Source: Polyangiaceae bacterium (lineage in GTDB: Bacteria; Myxococcota_A; Polyangia; Polyangiales; Polyangiaceae). From it: a stretch of DNA of 64,000 bases. Where the stretch lies: positions 62,001 through 126,000 of the forward strand of contig JABFXY010000004.1 in assembly GCA_013361525.1 (NCBI GenBank). The letters run 5' to 3'. Below, piece after piece: positions 51,629 through 61,269 of this stretch (its first letter is position 1; each line of letters begins with the position of its first letter). The notes under the pieces are model-generated. The model was not told the origin of the DNA. It saw only the letters and a list, made by a program, of their open reading frames with translations, and made no database searches. The translations under genes and the position numbers were made by a program.

Positions 51629-52914
51629 GTCTTGACGACGGCGGGCGGCGCCTGGACGACCAGGCCGAGCAGCTCACCACCGTTGGTCATGACGAACGCG
51701 TGTCGGCCGTAAGCCGCAGGGGTCATCGCGATCTCGTTGCCCGGCTCGATGCCGTCGATGACGCCACCGCGCGTCGGCTCTACGAGGAAGAGCCCGTACC
51801 GCGTCGTCGAGATCATCAGCGCGCCGGCGATCTCGACCGGAGCCGAAATACCGCCTTCCGGAAGCTTCTTCTGCCAAACGCGCGTGCCCGTATCGACGTC
51901 GATGCCCCAGAGCCCGGTGCGTCCCGATGCGGCGATGAGCAATCGTCGCGGCGGTGCGTCGGGGCCCGTGCCGCCGCCGATCTGTGCGCGGCTTCCGTGC
52001 GCGGGTTGCTCCCACAACAGCAGGTTCGTCGTGCCCACAGCGCGCTCGTTGCGCCATAGAACGCGGCCCGACTCGGCCTCGAGCGCGTAGACGCCTCCGT
52101 CGTAGTGAGCGACGAGCACGCCATCGGTGTTGCCGACACGCGTGAGCACGGGCGTCGTGTCCGCATCGAGGTATTGGGGCGCCTCGCCGTCTGCGGTCTG
52201 CGCGTCGAGCGTGAGATCGACGTTCGGCCATTGTTCTGCGCCGTCCTTCGTCGAATACGCCATGACGCTGCCGTCGGAGAACGCCGTGAACACCTTACCG
52301 CTGCCGACTGCGCACCCGGCGTAACCGCCGATCTCGATGCCGAACGCGGGCGTTCGGTGCTGATAGAACTTCAGCTTGCCGGTCTGCTTGTCGATCGCGA
52401 TGAGCGTGTCGTTCGCGTTCACGACGAACAGCGTGCCGTTGTCCAACACGGGGCGCCGTGCGACCTCGGAGCTCGTCATGAAGCGGTAGACGAGCGTGCC
52501 GTCTTTTCCGCGGATCTTGTAGAGCGCGCCGTCGCCGGACCCGAAGTACACGACGTCCTCTTCCGGGTCGTAGAGCGGCTCGCTCTGAACCGGGCCGAGC
52601 GTCGCGAAGCGGTAAATGACCTCGCCGCTGCGTGCGTCGACGGCATAGAGACCGCCGTCTTGCGACGGAACGAACACGCGCATGTGGCCGACGTCGATGG
52701 CCGGCTTGCCGCGCTCGTAGGCGAGGTCTTCGATCTTGTTCTTGTCGGTGAGCTGGCGGCGGAACGCGACGCTCAGCGCACCACCCGGCCGGTTGACCCA
52801 GAGCGGCAGCTCCGGGACCGCGAGCCCGCCGAGCGAGTCGCAGCCCGTCGCCGTCGCCGCGAGACCCATCGAAGCGAGCGCTTGTAGAAAGCGCCGGCGA
52901 TCAGCGGGTTCCAT
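51625..52914 (-). CDS. BamB-like PQQ beta-propeller lipoprotein
   Basis: 429 residues. The N-terminus PADRRRFLQALASMGLAAT has a twin-Arg-like signal with lipobox TATGC. The rest is an eight-blade PQQ-type propeller with the recurring pattern seen in GLYAVDARSGEVIYRF, ALYKIRGKDGTLVYRF, LIAIDKQTGKLKFYQH and VYALEAESGRVLWRN. BamB of E. coli is a lipoprotein of the outer-membrane protein assembly complex; this protein is about 40 residues longer. The gene overlaps a YfgM-like gene upstream (14 bp) and a GT41 gene downstream (4 bp). The yfgM-bamB neighbourhood is known from other bacteria and supports the assignment. Confidence 0.84.
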   Translation of the reverse strand: MEPADRRRFLQALASMGLAATATGCDSLGGLAVPELPLWVNRPGGALSVAFRRQLTDKNKIEDLAYERGKPAIDVGHMRVFVPSQDGGLYAVDARSGEVIYRFATLGPVQSEPLYDPEEDVVYFGSGDGALYKIRGKDGTLVYRFMTSSEVARRPVLDNGTLFVVNANDTLIAIDKQTGKLKFYQHRTPAFGIEIGGYAGCAVGSGKVFTAFSDGSVMAYSTKDGAEQWPNVDLTLDAQTADGEAPQYLDADTTPVLTRVGNTDGVLVAHYDGGVYALEAESGRVLWRNERAVGTTNLLLWEQPAHGSRAQIGGGTGPDAPPRRLLIAASGRTGLWGIDVDTGTRVWQKKLPEGGISAPVEIAGALMISTTRYGLFLVEPTRGGVIDGIEPGNEIAMTPAAYGRHAFVMTNGGELLGLVVQAPPAVVKT

Positions 52915-54376
52915 CGTCGTGCTCAGGCGCGGGGGGCGGCGCCTCTTCGGGCTCGGGCGCTTCCTTCGGCAGCTCGGGCATCGGCATCGGCATGGGCATC
53001 GGAGGCGGGCCTTCGTCCCCGTGGTCGCCGTGCTCCTGCCCCTGCTCCTGCTGCAGCTGTTGGATGTACTTCTGCAGCTCCTCCTGGGAGGGCATCTTGC
53101 CCGGACCGAAGGGGCCCTTCTTCTTCGGGAGGGCGAGCGGGTCGACGCTGCGTAGATACTGCTCGACCGAAGCGCGGAGCCGCGACTGAGACGGCCCCTC
53201 GAGGCTCGGCACCTCGAGCTTCTTGTAGAGCGCGGTCAAGAGCTCCTTGGCGCGGTCTTTTTCGCCCTTCTTCAGGTGGATCCGGGCCTGGTGATACTTC
53301 GCGACGTCCTCCATCGACTTGTCGACGGTCTCGAGATCGCGGAACGACTGGAGCGCGGCGTCGTAGGCCTTTTTGCCTTCGTTCGCGAACCCCTGCCCTT
53401 CGATCGCGCGGGCGCGAACGTCGACGTCGGCCTTCGCGAGCTCGGTCGTGAGCACGTCGCCGTAAGCCGAGAGCGCAGCGTCGTATTCCCCCTTGTCGAG
53501 GTGGGCGCCGGCTTTGCCGAGCTTCGCGAGGATCGCGGCGCCCGTGCCGGGGTGCTCCGTGATCACCTTCTCGTAGGCGGTGAGCGAGGCGTCGGCGCGG
53601 GCCGCGAAGGTCGCGTACGTCGTGCGAGGGTCAGCCTCTTTCAGCTGCATTTCGATGGGCGTCAGCGGCACGCCCTCGACGTCGCCGCGCTCGACCAACA
53701 AGGCGGCGGCGAGCGAATCGGATGCCCCCGCGACCTTCTTCTCTTGGTGCTCGAAGTAGTAGAGGACGCCGGTGGTTATCGCGACCGCAGCGACGACGCC
53801 GCCGATGACCTTTCGGGAATGCGTCTTCAGCCAGCGACCCGTGCCTGCGGTGGCACGCGCCAGCTGATCTTGAACGGCCTCGCCGGTGCTCAGACCGATG
53901 GCGTTGCTCTTGGCCTTCTCGACCGACTCTTGCCGGCGACGAAGGAGCTCTTTCGCGCGGGCGTTTCGATCTTTGGGAAGCGGATCACGCGCCTTCGCGA
54001 CGACCTCTTCTTCCTCCTCTTCTTCGCCCTCTTCTTCCTCTTCGCCTTCGCCTTCTTCGTCGTCGGCGGCGGCCTTCTTCTTCGCGGTCGTGGTCGCGGG
54101 TTCGGAAGCAGGTTTTCCACCGCGTGCGGCGCGGCGCTTGAGGACGTCTTCGCGGCGGCGGGCAGCGCGGTTCGGAGCAGGCTTCGCAGCCTCTTCCTCC
54201 TCGTCCTCGCCCTCCTCTTCCTCTTCGTCGACGCCCAATGCCTCGGCTACGCCGCGCGTGGACGCGTCGCGCTCGACCTTCTTGCCCGGATCGCGCTCGG
54301 ATGAAGACCCTTCGTCCGCGTCGTCGTCGGCGGCGGTGCGGTCCTCTTCCTCGTCGTCCCTCTTCTTGTCGGCCAC
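52901..54376 (-). CDS. YfgM-like TPR membrane protein with acidic N-terminus
   Basis: 491 residues. Residues 1-170 are extremely acidic and low complexity with Glu runs, then Arg/Lys-rich patches (NRAARRREDVLKRRAARGG). A transmembrane helix is at about residues 190-210 (VIGGVVAAVAITTGVLYYF). The C-terminal half has TPR-like repeats (AAILAKLGKAGAHLDKGEYD, AYDAALQSFRDLETVDKS) and a Gln/Pro/Met-rich tail. YfgM in E. coli is a small single-pass TPR protein linked to SecYEG and chaperones, encoded just before bamB; here the same order appears. The long acidic extension is unusual. The assignment is by topology and gene order. Confidence 0.72.
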   Translation of the reverse strand: MADKKRDDEEEDRTAADDDADEGSSSERDPGKKVERDASTRGVAEALGVDEEEEEGEDEEEEAAKPAPNRAARRREDVLKRRAARGGKPASEPATTTAKKKAAADDEEGEGEEEEEGEEEEEEEVVAKARDPLPKDRNARAKELLRRRQESVEKAKSNAIGLSTGEAVQDQLARATAGTGRWLKTHSRKVIGGVVAAVAITTGVLYYFEHQEKKVAGASDSLAAALLVERGDVEGVPLTPIEMQLKEADPRTTYATFAARADASLTAYEKVITEHPGTGAAILAKLGKAGAHLDKGEYDAALSAYGDVLTTELAKADVDVRARAIEGQGFANEGKKAYDAALQSFRDLETVDKSMEDVAKYHQARIHLKKGEKDRAKELLTALYKKLEVPSLEGPSQSRLRASVEQYLRSVDPLALPKKKGPFGPGKMPSQEELQKYIQQLQQEQGQEHGDHGDEGPPPMPMPMPMPELPKEAPEPEEAPPPAPEHDDGTR

Positions 54377-54454
54377 GGCCGCGACTTTAGTAGCCGCACC
54401 ACCCGCGTCAATCGCACTCTTGTCCGGCTCGCCCTCGATCCCGAGATTCTCGTT

Positions 54455-57400
54455 TCAGCCTTCCTTGGGCGTCTCCTTGGGCAGCTCGCGACGAAGCGGG
54501 ACGACCGCACACGCGTCGATCGACACGCCCTGCGTGACATAGAACACCAAGCTCAGCTGTTTTCCCGGCTTCGCAGGCACGCTGGTCGGGAGATCGGCGA
54601 AGACCTCCGTTGCGCCCTCTCCCGATGGGACGGCGAGGGTCACGGCCCGCTCGCCGTCGAGCTCGGGGCGGTTCCTCGGAATGGGTGCCTTCTTCTCCGA
54701 GCTGCGCGGGATGTCGCCGCGTGGTCCGACGCGGATTTCGCCGCCGGACGGCGCCACGGCCCGGCACAACACACGGACGCGCGCGTCCCGATCCGCCGGC
54801 GGCTCCGCGCCCTTCGGGAGCTCGGGCACGACGAAATCGACGATGACGCCGCTCGTCGCGAAGCGCTTCAATCGTCCGAGCTCCGCGTCGCGGGACGGCC
54901 CGCCGACGTGTTTCAAGACGTCCGCGCGAATCGCATACGAGAGGCCGTTCGGTAGAGGGTCCGGCATACCGAGCATCGAGACGAGAGGGTCGCGCAGCTC
55001 CGGCCCCGCGCCGAGGGAGAGCAGCGCCTCGGTGATCGCGATCCGACCCGTGACATAACGCTCTTCCATCAAATACTCGGCGAGACCGGGGCGGGCCGCG
55101 TCTTCACCGATCTTCGCGAGGGATGCGGCGACGTACGGTCGCAATCGCACGTCGGGCAGGACGCGGAGGAGCGCGCCGACCGCGAGCTCCGACTTCATGG
55201 ATCCGACTGCCTCGAGCACCTGGCGCGCTCGTTCGAAGCTCATCGCGTCCTCGGGCCGCGGCCTGCCGCTCTTTGGGTAGGCCTCGATCAGCCAGGAGAC
55301 GAGCTCACCCTCGCCGCGATCGTCACCGCCCTCCGCGAGCGCCAGCGCTGCGAGACGTCGCATCGCTTGATTTTTCCCATCGAGGAGCTCGAACACGTGC
55401 GGCGCCCCCTCCCCCATGCGCACGAGCGCGAGCGCCAGATACGCCTTCGTCTCGGGATCTTCCTCACGCGTTATCGCGAGGCGCAGCGCGGGCGCGACCT
55501 CTCTCGGTCGCAGCTCGAACAGCACCTCCGCCGATTTGCGTCGAATCGCGACGTCCGCGTCGTCGAGTAGTGGAGCGATGTCAGGCGCAGCCTCAACGTC
55601 GCCGGAGAGCCCGCGACGAAGCGGCTCCGGCAGGCCTTTGCCTTCGCGCACCCTGCCCTCGCGCTCGTAACGTCCGTGTGAGGCTTCGAGCGCGCGCAGA
55701 TCGTTTCGAAGGGCGGAGAGCTCCGCGGGATTCGACGAGGCGACGTCGCGCCGCTCACGTGGATCCTCCGTCAAATCATAAAGCGAGCAAGCCCCCGCGC
55801 GTCGCAGACAAACGAGCCGGCGTGGTCCTTTCGCGAGGAGCATCATGTCCTCGGACTCCGAGAACGCGATCCCAGCCTCAGCGTCGTCCGGGGCGACCGC
55901 CGTGACCAGATCGCCGAGGTCTCTGCCGCGAACCCGAGCAGGCCGCGGAACCCGAAGTGCGGCGAGCGTCGTCGGCAACAGGTCCACGAGCTGGACCGGC
56001 TGCTTGATGAGGAGCGGGCCGAGGAGACCAGGCGCATTGAGCACGAGCGGCACGCGCACCTGCTCTTCGTAGACGGTCGTGCCGTGGTACCGCCCGCCGT
56101 GATCGCCGAACTCTTCGCCGTGGTCAGCGGTCAGAATGACCAGCGTCTTCGGCCTGCGAGCGCGCACCTCACGAACCAGGTCGCCGATCGCGCGATCGCT
56201 CTCGGCGATCTCGGCGTCGTAGCGATCGATGTCCCGCGCGCCGAAGTCGAAGCCCGCGTGCGCGTCGTACGGCTCGTGCGGCTCGAACAGATGGACCCAG
56301 AGGAACACGCGACGATCGCCGGCCTCCGAGTCCAGGTATTTCGTGACTTGCCCGACGCGATCCGCCGCGGGAAGGAACTCTTCGCGGACATATTCGAACC
56401 CGAGCTTGCGCTCGGAGAACGACGTGAAGCGCGATTCATCGATGAAGAACACCGCCGGCGGGTAGAACGCGGCGGTCTTGTAGTCGTAGCGGCGAAGGTG
56501 CTCCGGCCATGTCTCGCTGTCGCCGCCGAGATCCATCGCGAGGAGCGGGCGCGTGAACTTGCCCGTCATCATCGACGTCACGGCGTAGGAGGTGTGTGGC
56601 GTCGCGGTGTACGCGCGGTCGAACACGACGCCGTCCTTCGCGATGGCGTCGATGTTCGGTGTCGTCGGCCTGTCGTAGCCGTACGCGCCGAGGTGATCCG
56701 CGCGCATCGCATCCACGCTGATGAGCAGAACGTCCCATCCGGCGAGATCGAACGCGCCGGAGCTCGCCGCCTCCATCGAAGGCGGAGGCGCATCGACCGA
56801 CGGCGGCGGATCGAAACGAGCCACCGTCTCGACTACATGGCCGAGGATGGGCGCGCGCTCGACGTAGATGAAGCGGATGTTGTCGGCGAGCCGCAGCTTG
56901 CTCGTGGCGCGCGGAAGAAGCGCCGCGGAGATCGCGAAAATCGCGAGCGCAGCGACACCGCGTCCCGTCGCGAAATACCGCCAGCGAAGGTCCGCGCCGC
57001 GCCTGGTGCGGCCGGAACTCGAAGTGCCATCCGCTCGCCCGACATGGCCATAAGCGAGCGAGACCGCGCTCACGGCGACGAGCGACAGGACACCCAAGCC
57101 GACGTGGAATGCGGGATAGAGTCGCGGAAGAACGCGCGCGTTGGCGAGCTCGAGGGCGATCGCGCCGATGAGCGCGAACGTCACGACGACGGCGACTCGC
57201 GTCGCGGTGCGCGCGCGGGCGAGGTAGCCAGCGAGGAGCGGCGCGACGAAGAACGCGCACGCGCCTGCGATGGCCGCGACGGCGACCGTGAACAGCGGCC
57301 GCTTCGCGCCCGCGAGGTGCCGGCCGGTCGAAACGCCCCATGCCACCGCACCACCGAAAGCCGCACAAAGCACCGCGAGAGCGATGCGTGGGCCGCGCCG

Positions 57401-57685
57401 CTCAGCGCGCGCGAAGAGCTCGATCGCCGCGCCCGCACCCACCGCGAACGGGGCGACGAGCAGCGCAGCGATCGGCATCAGCGATCGCTGTGCGAGCAAC
57501 GCCTCTGCCAGGCTGACGAACTCCGCCCGCGACGAGAACGCGATGACCCAGAGCTCGACCCAGACGAGCGCGACCGAAAGGAGATACGCGTCCCAGATCC
57601 GCTCGCCCGCAAGCCCCCGATGGCGCGGCCCGGTTGCGCCGGAGGCGCCCGACGGACTGGTCGGACGGCGTGACGCCGACGTCAC
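54455..57685 (-). CDS. Polytopic sulfatase-fold protein with HEAT-like repeats
   Basis: 1076 residues. Residues 1-250 have about six transmembrane helices. A sulfatase/alkaline-phosphatase-type domain spans about 310-640: WDVLLISVDAMRADHLGAYGYD (metal ligands), ATPHTSYAVTSMMTGK (nucleophile position), HLFEPHEPYD and LTADHGEEFGDHG. The nucleophile motif has Thr in the place where sulfatases carry formylglycine Cys/Ser, as in lipid phosphotransferases of the LtaS/EptA group. Residues about 680-960 resemble HEAT repeats (ALRLAITREEDPETKAYLALAL). It may transfer a phospho-group to a lipid or glycan at the periplasmic face. The greA gene ends 3 bp upstream. Confidence 0.87.
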   Translation of the reverse strand: MTSASRRPTSPSGASGATGPRHRGLAGERIWDAYLLSVALVWVELWVIAFSSRAEFVSLAEALLAQRSLMPIAALLVAPFAVGAGAAIELFARAERRGPRIALAVLCAAFGGAVAWGVSTGRHLAGAKRPLFTVAVAAIAGACAFFVAPLLAGYLARARTATRVAVVVTFALIGAIALELANARVLPRLYPAFHVGLGVLSLVAVSAVSLAYGHVGRADGTSSSGRTRRGADLRWRYFATGRGVAALAIFAISAALLPRATSKLRLADNIRFIYVERAPILGHVVETVARFDPPPSVDAPPPSMEAASSGAFDLAGWDVLLISVDAMRADHLGAYGYDRPTTPNIDAIAKDGVVFDRAYTATPHTSYAVTSMMTGKFTRPLLAMDLGGDSETWPEHLRRYDYKTAAFYPPAVFFIDESRFTSFSERKLGFEYVREEFLPAADRVGQVTKYLDSEAGDRRVFLWVHLFEPHEPYDAHAGFDFGARDIDRYDAEIAESDRAIGDLVREVRARRPKTLVILTADHGEEFGDHGGRYHGTTVYEEQVRVPLVLNAPGLLGPLLIKQPVQLVDLLPTTLAALRVPRPARVRGRDLGDLVTAVAPDDAEAGIAFSESEDMMLLAKGPRRLVCLRRAGACSLYDLTEDPRERRDVASSNPAELSALRNDLRALEASHGRYEREGRVREGKGLPEPLRRGLSGDVEAAPDIAPLLDDADVAIRRKSAEVLFELRPREVAPALRLAITREEDPETKAYLALALVRMGEGAPHVFELLDGKNQAMRRLAALALAEGGDDRGEGELVSWLIEAYPKSGRPRPEDAMSFERARQVLEAVGSMKSELAVGALLRVLPDVRLRPYVAASLAKIGEDAARPGLAEYLMEERYVTGRIAITEALLSLGAGPELRDPLVSMLGMPDPLPNGLSYAIRADVLKHVGGPSRDAELGRLKRFATSGVIVDFVVPELPKGAEPPADRDARVRVLCRAVAPSGGEIRVGPRGDIPRSSEKKAPIPRNRPELDGERAVTLAVPSGEGATEVFADLPTSVPAKPGKQLSLVFYVTQGVSIDACAVVPLRRELPKETPKEG

Positions 57686-57688
57686 AGC

Positions 57689-58165
57689 TCACCCGTAGCG
57701 GATGTCCAAGATCTCGTACGAGCGCTGGCCGTTCGGCAGGCGCACCTTCACTTCGTCGCCGACGTGGTGCCCGAGCAGCGCTCGCGCGAGCGGCGACGCG
57801 ACGGAGATCCGTCCTTCGTCGAGGTTCGCTTCTTCGGGGCCGACGATTTGGTACGCGATCTCGTCACCGGTATCGACGTTCGACAGCTTCAGCTTCGCGC
57901 CGAACTGGACCTTGTCGCTGTTGATCTTCGTCGGATCGATGACCTCGGCGCGCGACAGCGACTGCTCGATGTGCGTGATGCGCGCGACGATCATGCCCTG
58001 GCGCTCGCGCGCGGCGTGATACTCCGCGTTTTCGCTGAGGTCGCCGTGCTCGCGTGCGGTCGCGATGTCCTTGATGACCTGAGGAGCCTCGACCTCCTTC
58101 AGCTTCTTGAGCTCCTCCCGCAGGCGCGCCTGCCCCTCGGGCGTCATGGGAACCTTTTCGGACAT
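57689..58165 (-). CDS. greA: Transcription elongation factor GreA
   Basis: 158 residues, the standard length. The N-terminal coiled coil carries MTPEGQARLREELKKLKE and the GreA signature AREHGDLSENAEYHAARERQG; the tip acidic residues are the Asp-Leu-Ser-Glu-Asn run. The C-terminal FKBP-like domain follows (LKLSNVDTGDEIAYQIVGPEEA). It rescues backtracked RNA polymerase by promoting transcript cleavage in the secondary channel. The sulfatase-fold gene begins 3 bp beyond the stop, so the two are probably co-transcribed even though no functional link is evident. Confidence 0.97.
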   Translation of the reverse strand: MSEKVPMTPEGQARLREELKKLKEVEAPQVIKDIATAREHGDLSENAEYHAARERQGMIVARITHIEQSLSRAEVIDPTKINSDKVQFGAKLKLSNVDTGDEIAYQIVGPEEANLDEGRISVASPLARALLGHHVGDEVKVRLPNGQRSYEILDIRYG

Positions 58166-58304
58166 AGGGAAAAAGCCTTAGTCCAAGCGCGCGCTGGATC
58201 CAAGCACCCGCAGCCGCGAACGGGCCCGGCACGAAAAGCACAGGCCAGCCCGCGGCGCGTCGGAGCTGTCGGAAAGGAACGGCGAGCCGATGCTCGCCCG
58301 GTGC

Positions 58305-58733
58305 TCAGTCGATCGCGATCGTCGTCTTCAGGATGTCGCGTCCCGAAGGCTTCACCGCGTCCGCGGACTCTTCCGGCGTGATGGTGAGATCGAACGACTT
58401 GAACGTCGTGTTGAACGTGTGCTCGCCGTTGTAGTCGCTGTCGACCTTGATGGCGCCCATGTTCTGGATCGGGCTGTCTTCCTTCTTCGGCTGAACCCAG
58501 AGGACGTAGGTCGTCGCCTGCGGGTTGAGCTTCGCGGGATCGCCGAGGTGCTCGACGAGAACCGTATACGTGCCGTTGCCGTCGTCGGCGATGGAGGCCG
58601 AGACTTCACCCTTCGCGAAGGGCACGGTTGCGTCGGGGGTCATCACGAAGGTGCTGCCGCCGCAGGCAGCTGCGCCGAGCATCGTGGCTGCAATGAATGC
58701 GCGAGCGGACCAAGCTCGAAGTCGATGGAGCAT
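58305..58733 (-). CDS. Small lipoprotein, anti-sigma-like or beta-sandwich domain
   Basis: 142 residues with signal ARAFIAATMLGAAAC. The mature domain is beta-rich: SFVMTPDATV-like start, GEVSASIADDGNGTYTVLVEHLG, TTYVLWVQPKKEDSPI, then a long strand pair (TFNTTFKSFDLTITPEE). The YVLWVQP motif with nearby Gly resembles the C-terminal domain found in some anti-sigma factors and their secreted relatives. It lacks any helical anti-sigma part. Function is unknown; periplasmic or surface location is inferred from the lipobox. Confidence 0.7.
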   Translation of the reverse strand: MLHRLRAWSARAFIAATMLGAAACGGSTFVMTPDATVPFAKGEVSASIADDGNGTYTVLVEHLGDPAKLNPQATTYVLWVQPKKEDSPIQNMGAIKVDSDYNGEHTFNTTFKSFDLTITPEESADAVKPSGRDILKTTIAID

Positions 58734-58887
58734 AGGCCGCCACCTTAGTCACAGTCAGGACCCGGACGAAACTAGTTGTGAGGCAGTTTTGCGAACGTGA
58801 AAGACGCGAATATTTCTTCGCTGCGCTGGCCCTCTCGCTGGCCCTCTCGAAGGACCAGGCGGGTGCAATCCATTGCGACATCCTGGA

Positions 58888-59991
58888 TCACGCCGCCGGC
58901 TGTCCGACCCACTCCGGCGGTAGATCGAGGAAGCCCTCGTTGCAGAGGTATTCGTAGGTACCCCCGCCCAGCTCGCCGAGGATCGTGCTGAAGACCTCGG
59001 GGTTCGAGATGAACTTCACCGTCTCGTCGCGTGACGTTCCCGCGGTGTCGGCGAGCCGCCGAACGAGCTCGTCCTCTGCGAAGGAGACGAGACGCGTCAT
59101 CACCTGCCGCTCGAACGTCGCGCGAAAACTCGGGAACGCGCTCTGGACGATCTTGTAGCTGTAGGCCTTGCCCTCCGCGCCCGTGGAAGCCCGAACGAGG
59201 TCGCGAGCGAGATCCGTGACGACGGCGGGGATCTGCTTCGCGACGAAGTCGACGAGCACCGCGCTGAAGGCGGCGACGATGCGCTTTAGCTCGCTACTTC
59301 GGCGGGCCAAGAAGCCATCCTGCATGTCCTTCGTGAGCTTCTGCAAGAGCTCGTGGCTACGCTCACGTATCTCTTCAGAGATGTAGTCGAAGTTATTGAG
59401 CTCATTGAGCATTCGGTGGTGGTACCGCGACAGGAGATAGAACATCGCCTGCTCGCCGTGCTGAATCACCTTGGTCGTCTCGGTGCCCCGCGTGCGCTCG
59501 TGCAGCTCGGACTGGAAGAACAGGCGCGCCAGGCCGCGGAGGATCTGTTTGATGCGCTTCTCGATGACGAGCGACGGGGCGCCTTCGGGGAACAGCTTGC
59601 GAAGCAGCGTGACCAGCGTCCGCTCCTGCTGCGCGACGATCGCCTCGAGCTGTTCCTTCGAGCGGCCCGTCGAGCCGCCGCCCATGTGCGCCTGCATCTG
59701 CCGGAGCTGCGCAACGACCTGCGCCGTGATGGCGTCGAGCTCCGGGTTCGTCTCCAGCTCGGCTTTGTAGTGCACGATCCGCGCTTGGATTTGCTCCTCG
59801 AGGAGGCCGAGCGCGTGCTCGGCGATCGCGTCCTTCGACGCCTGGCTCATCGTCTGGCCGACGGCCGGTGCGACGATCGCCGGGCGCGAAGCGGCCGCAT
59901 GCGCAGGCGGAGGCAAGTTGCGCCTCGGCGGGGCTCCAGCTGCTGCGCGCGGAGGAGGAGGTGGTGGCGGAGGGGGTCGATCGCCGCTCAT
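58888..59991 (-). CDS. Soluble helical protein with N-terminal poly-proline, unknown function
   Basis: 367 residues. The N-terminus is a Pro run (about nine consecutive) plus Ala/Pro linker to about residue 45. The rest is almost entirely helical, with charged amphipathic blocks (KDAIAEHALGLLEEQIQAR, EKRIKQILRGLARLFFQSEL, HRMLNELNNFDYISEEIRER). No signal or membrane helix is present. It could be a cytoplasmic scaffold with coiled-coil interactions. I do not recognise a family. It lies 55 bp downstream of the vWA lipoprotein gene on the same strand. Confidence 0.72.
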   Translation of the reverse strand: MSGDRPPPPPPPPPRAAAGAPPRRNLPPPAHAAASRPAIVAPAVGQTMSQASKDAIAEHALGLLEEQIQARIVHYKAELETNPELDAITAQVVAQLRQMQAHMGGGSTGRSKEQLEAIVAQQERTLVTLLRKLFPEGAPSLVIEKRIKQILRGLARLFFQSELHERTRGTETTKVIQHGEQAMFYLLSRYHHRMLNELNNFDYISEEIRERSHELLQKLTKDMQDGFLARRSSELKRIVAAFSAVLVDFVAKQIPAVVTDLARDLVRASTGAEGKAYSYKIVQSAFPSFRATFERQVMTRLVSFAEDELVRRLADTAGTSRDETVKFISNPEVFSTILGELGGGTYEYLCNEGFLDLPPEWVGQPAA

Positions 59992-60046
59992 CGCAGCGAG
60001 GATACAGAAACGCGGCGCCGTGCCGCGGCCCGGAAACGTGGGCGCG

Positions 60047-61150
60047 CTATTTCACGATGGTCTGGCACCCGAGCGCGATCGAGATGCTCGCCGACGTGTC
60101 GGACTTCACCTTCTCGCAGGTCTTCGGGCACAAGATGATCGTCGTGGGCTCGCTCGGGTCGTCGTAGTGCCAACCCTCGCCGTCACACTCCGGGTTTTGT
60201 GGGGTGATCTCGGGATCGGCGCCGTCGAAGCCGAGGGCGACGTTCACGAAGGTGAGCCCGACCTCGCCGGTGCGGACCTCTTCGGGAATGAAGTATTCGC
60301 AAGGCAACAGGTCGCCGCGAACCTTCGCGAGCGCGTCGCGGAACTCCGACTCGACATTGGTCGTGCCGACGAGGATCGCCTCTTCACTTCCACCTTCGGC
60401 GGCGACCAGGTTGGCGAAGGATTGGTCGACGCCGGGCAAGCCGATGACGAACGTCGTCACGCCGTATTCGAGCGCGGCGGCCGCGAGGTTCGCGATCGCC
60501 TGCGAGTCCTCCGGATCGACCCCGCCGCAGGTCCCCGTCGGCCCTTGCGGTGCGCCGTCGGTGACGAGCAGAACCGCTGCCTCTTCGTCGGGCGCGTCGG
60601 ACTTTCTCTCGATGCACTCGAGGAGCGCGCCGCCGAGTGCCTGGTACATGGGCGTCGAGAACCCGTCGGGGGCGAGGCTCGCGAGCGCGGTGATGACGTC
60701 CTGGCCGACCCCTGGAAGCTCCGCCCAACCGACGGCCGGGTCCTGATAGACGGTTTGGTCGCAACCCGGCGCGCCCTCGGGGAACGATCGGAATCCGAGA
60801 TCGATGCCGTCGGACGCCGGGTCTTGGAGGAAAGCTTCGAGCCCCGCCTTCGCCGCGTCCCACTTGGAGCCGGCCATCGAGCTCGAGCGATCCAACATGA
60901 TGTAGAGGTTCAGCGGGCGCGCGACGGCCTGTTGGTCGATTGAGGCGCAGCCCGGGTCCTCACCCCCGAACCCGCCGCCGCTGCCGGTCGTAAACCCGCT
61001 GGTGGACGAGCCGCCGCCGGCTTGATCGTCCTCCGTCCCTGCCCCGCACCCGGCCGCAGCGGACAACAGCGCAGTCGCGACCGTGCAAAAGCCGACGCTC
61101 ACGACGAGCGGGCGGACCGAAGCCCAAGAAGGAAGCCAAAGTCGGTTCAT
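60047..61150 (-). CDS. vWA-domain lipoprotein
   Basis: 367 residues with a long N-terminus and signal PLVVSVGFCTVATALLSAAAGC. A Gly/Ser linker follows, then a von Willebrand A domain at about residues 80-290: NLYIMLDRSSSMAGSKWDAAK contains the MIDAS DxSxS motif, and AVLLVTDGAPQG supplies the second loop. After it a Cys-rich tail (LPCEYFIP, NPECDGEGWH, CPKTCEKV) probably forms disulfides. It should be exposed at the cell surface and bind a protein or matrix ligand through a metal ion. Myxobacteria carry many such proteins; no ligand is evident here. Confidence 0.86.
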   Translation of the reverse strand: MNRLWLPSWASVRPLVVSVGFCTVATALLSAAAGCGAGTEDDQAGGGSSTSGFTTGSGGGFGGEDPGCASIDQQAVARPLNLYIMLDRSSSMAGSKWDAAKAGLEAFLQDPASDGIDLGFRSFPEGAPGCDQTVYQDPAVGWAELPGVGQDVITALASLAPDGFSTPMYQALGGALLECIERKSDAPDEEAAVLLVTDGAPQGPTGTCGGVDPEDSQAIANLAAAALEYGVTTFVIGLPGVDQSFANLVAAEGGSEEAILVGTTNVESEFRDALAKVRGDLLPCEYFIPEEVRTGEVGLTFVNVALGFDGADPEITPQNPECDGEGWHYDDPSEPTTIILCPKTCEKVKSDTSASISIALGCQTIVK

Positions 61151-61269
61151 TGTGACAGCCCCATCAGCGAGGCTACACCAGCGAGCCCCACAGGGACGTT
61201 AACTCAGAGCATGTAAGTCGTCGCTTGCGTCTCTTGCCAAAAGACGGCTGGTGGCGACACGATACCAAT

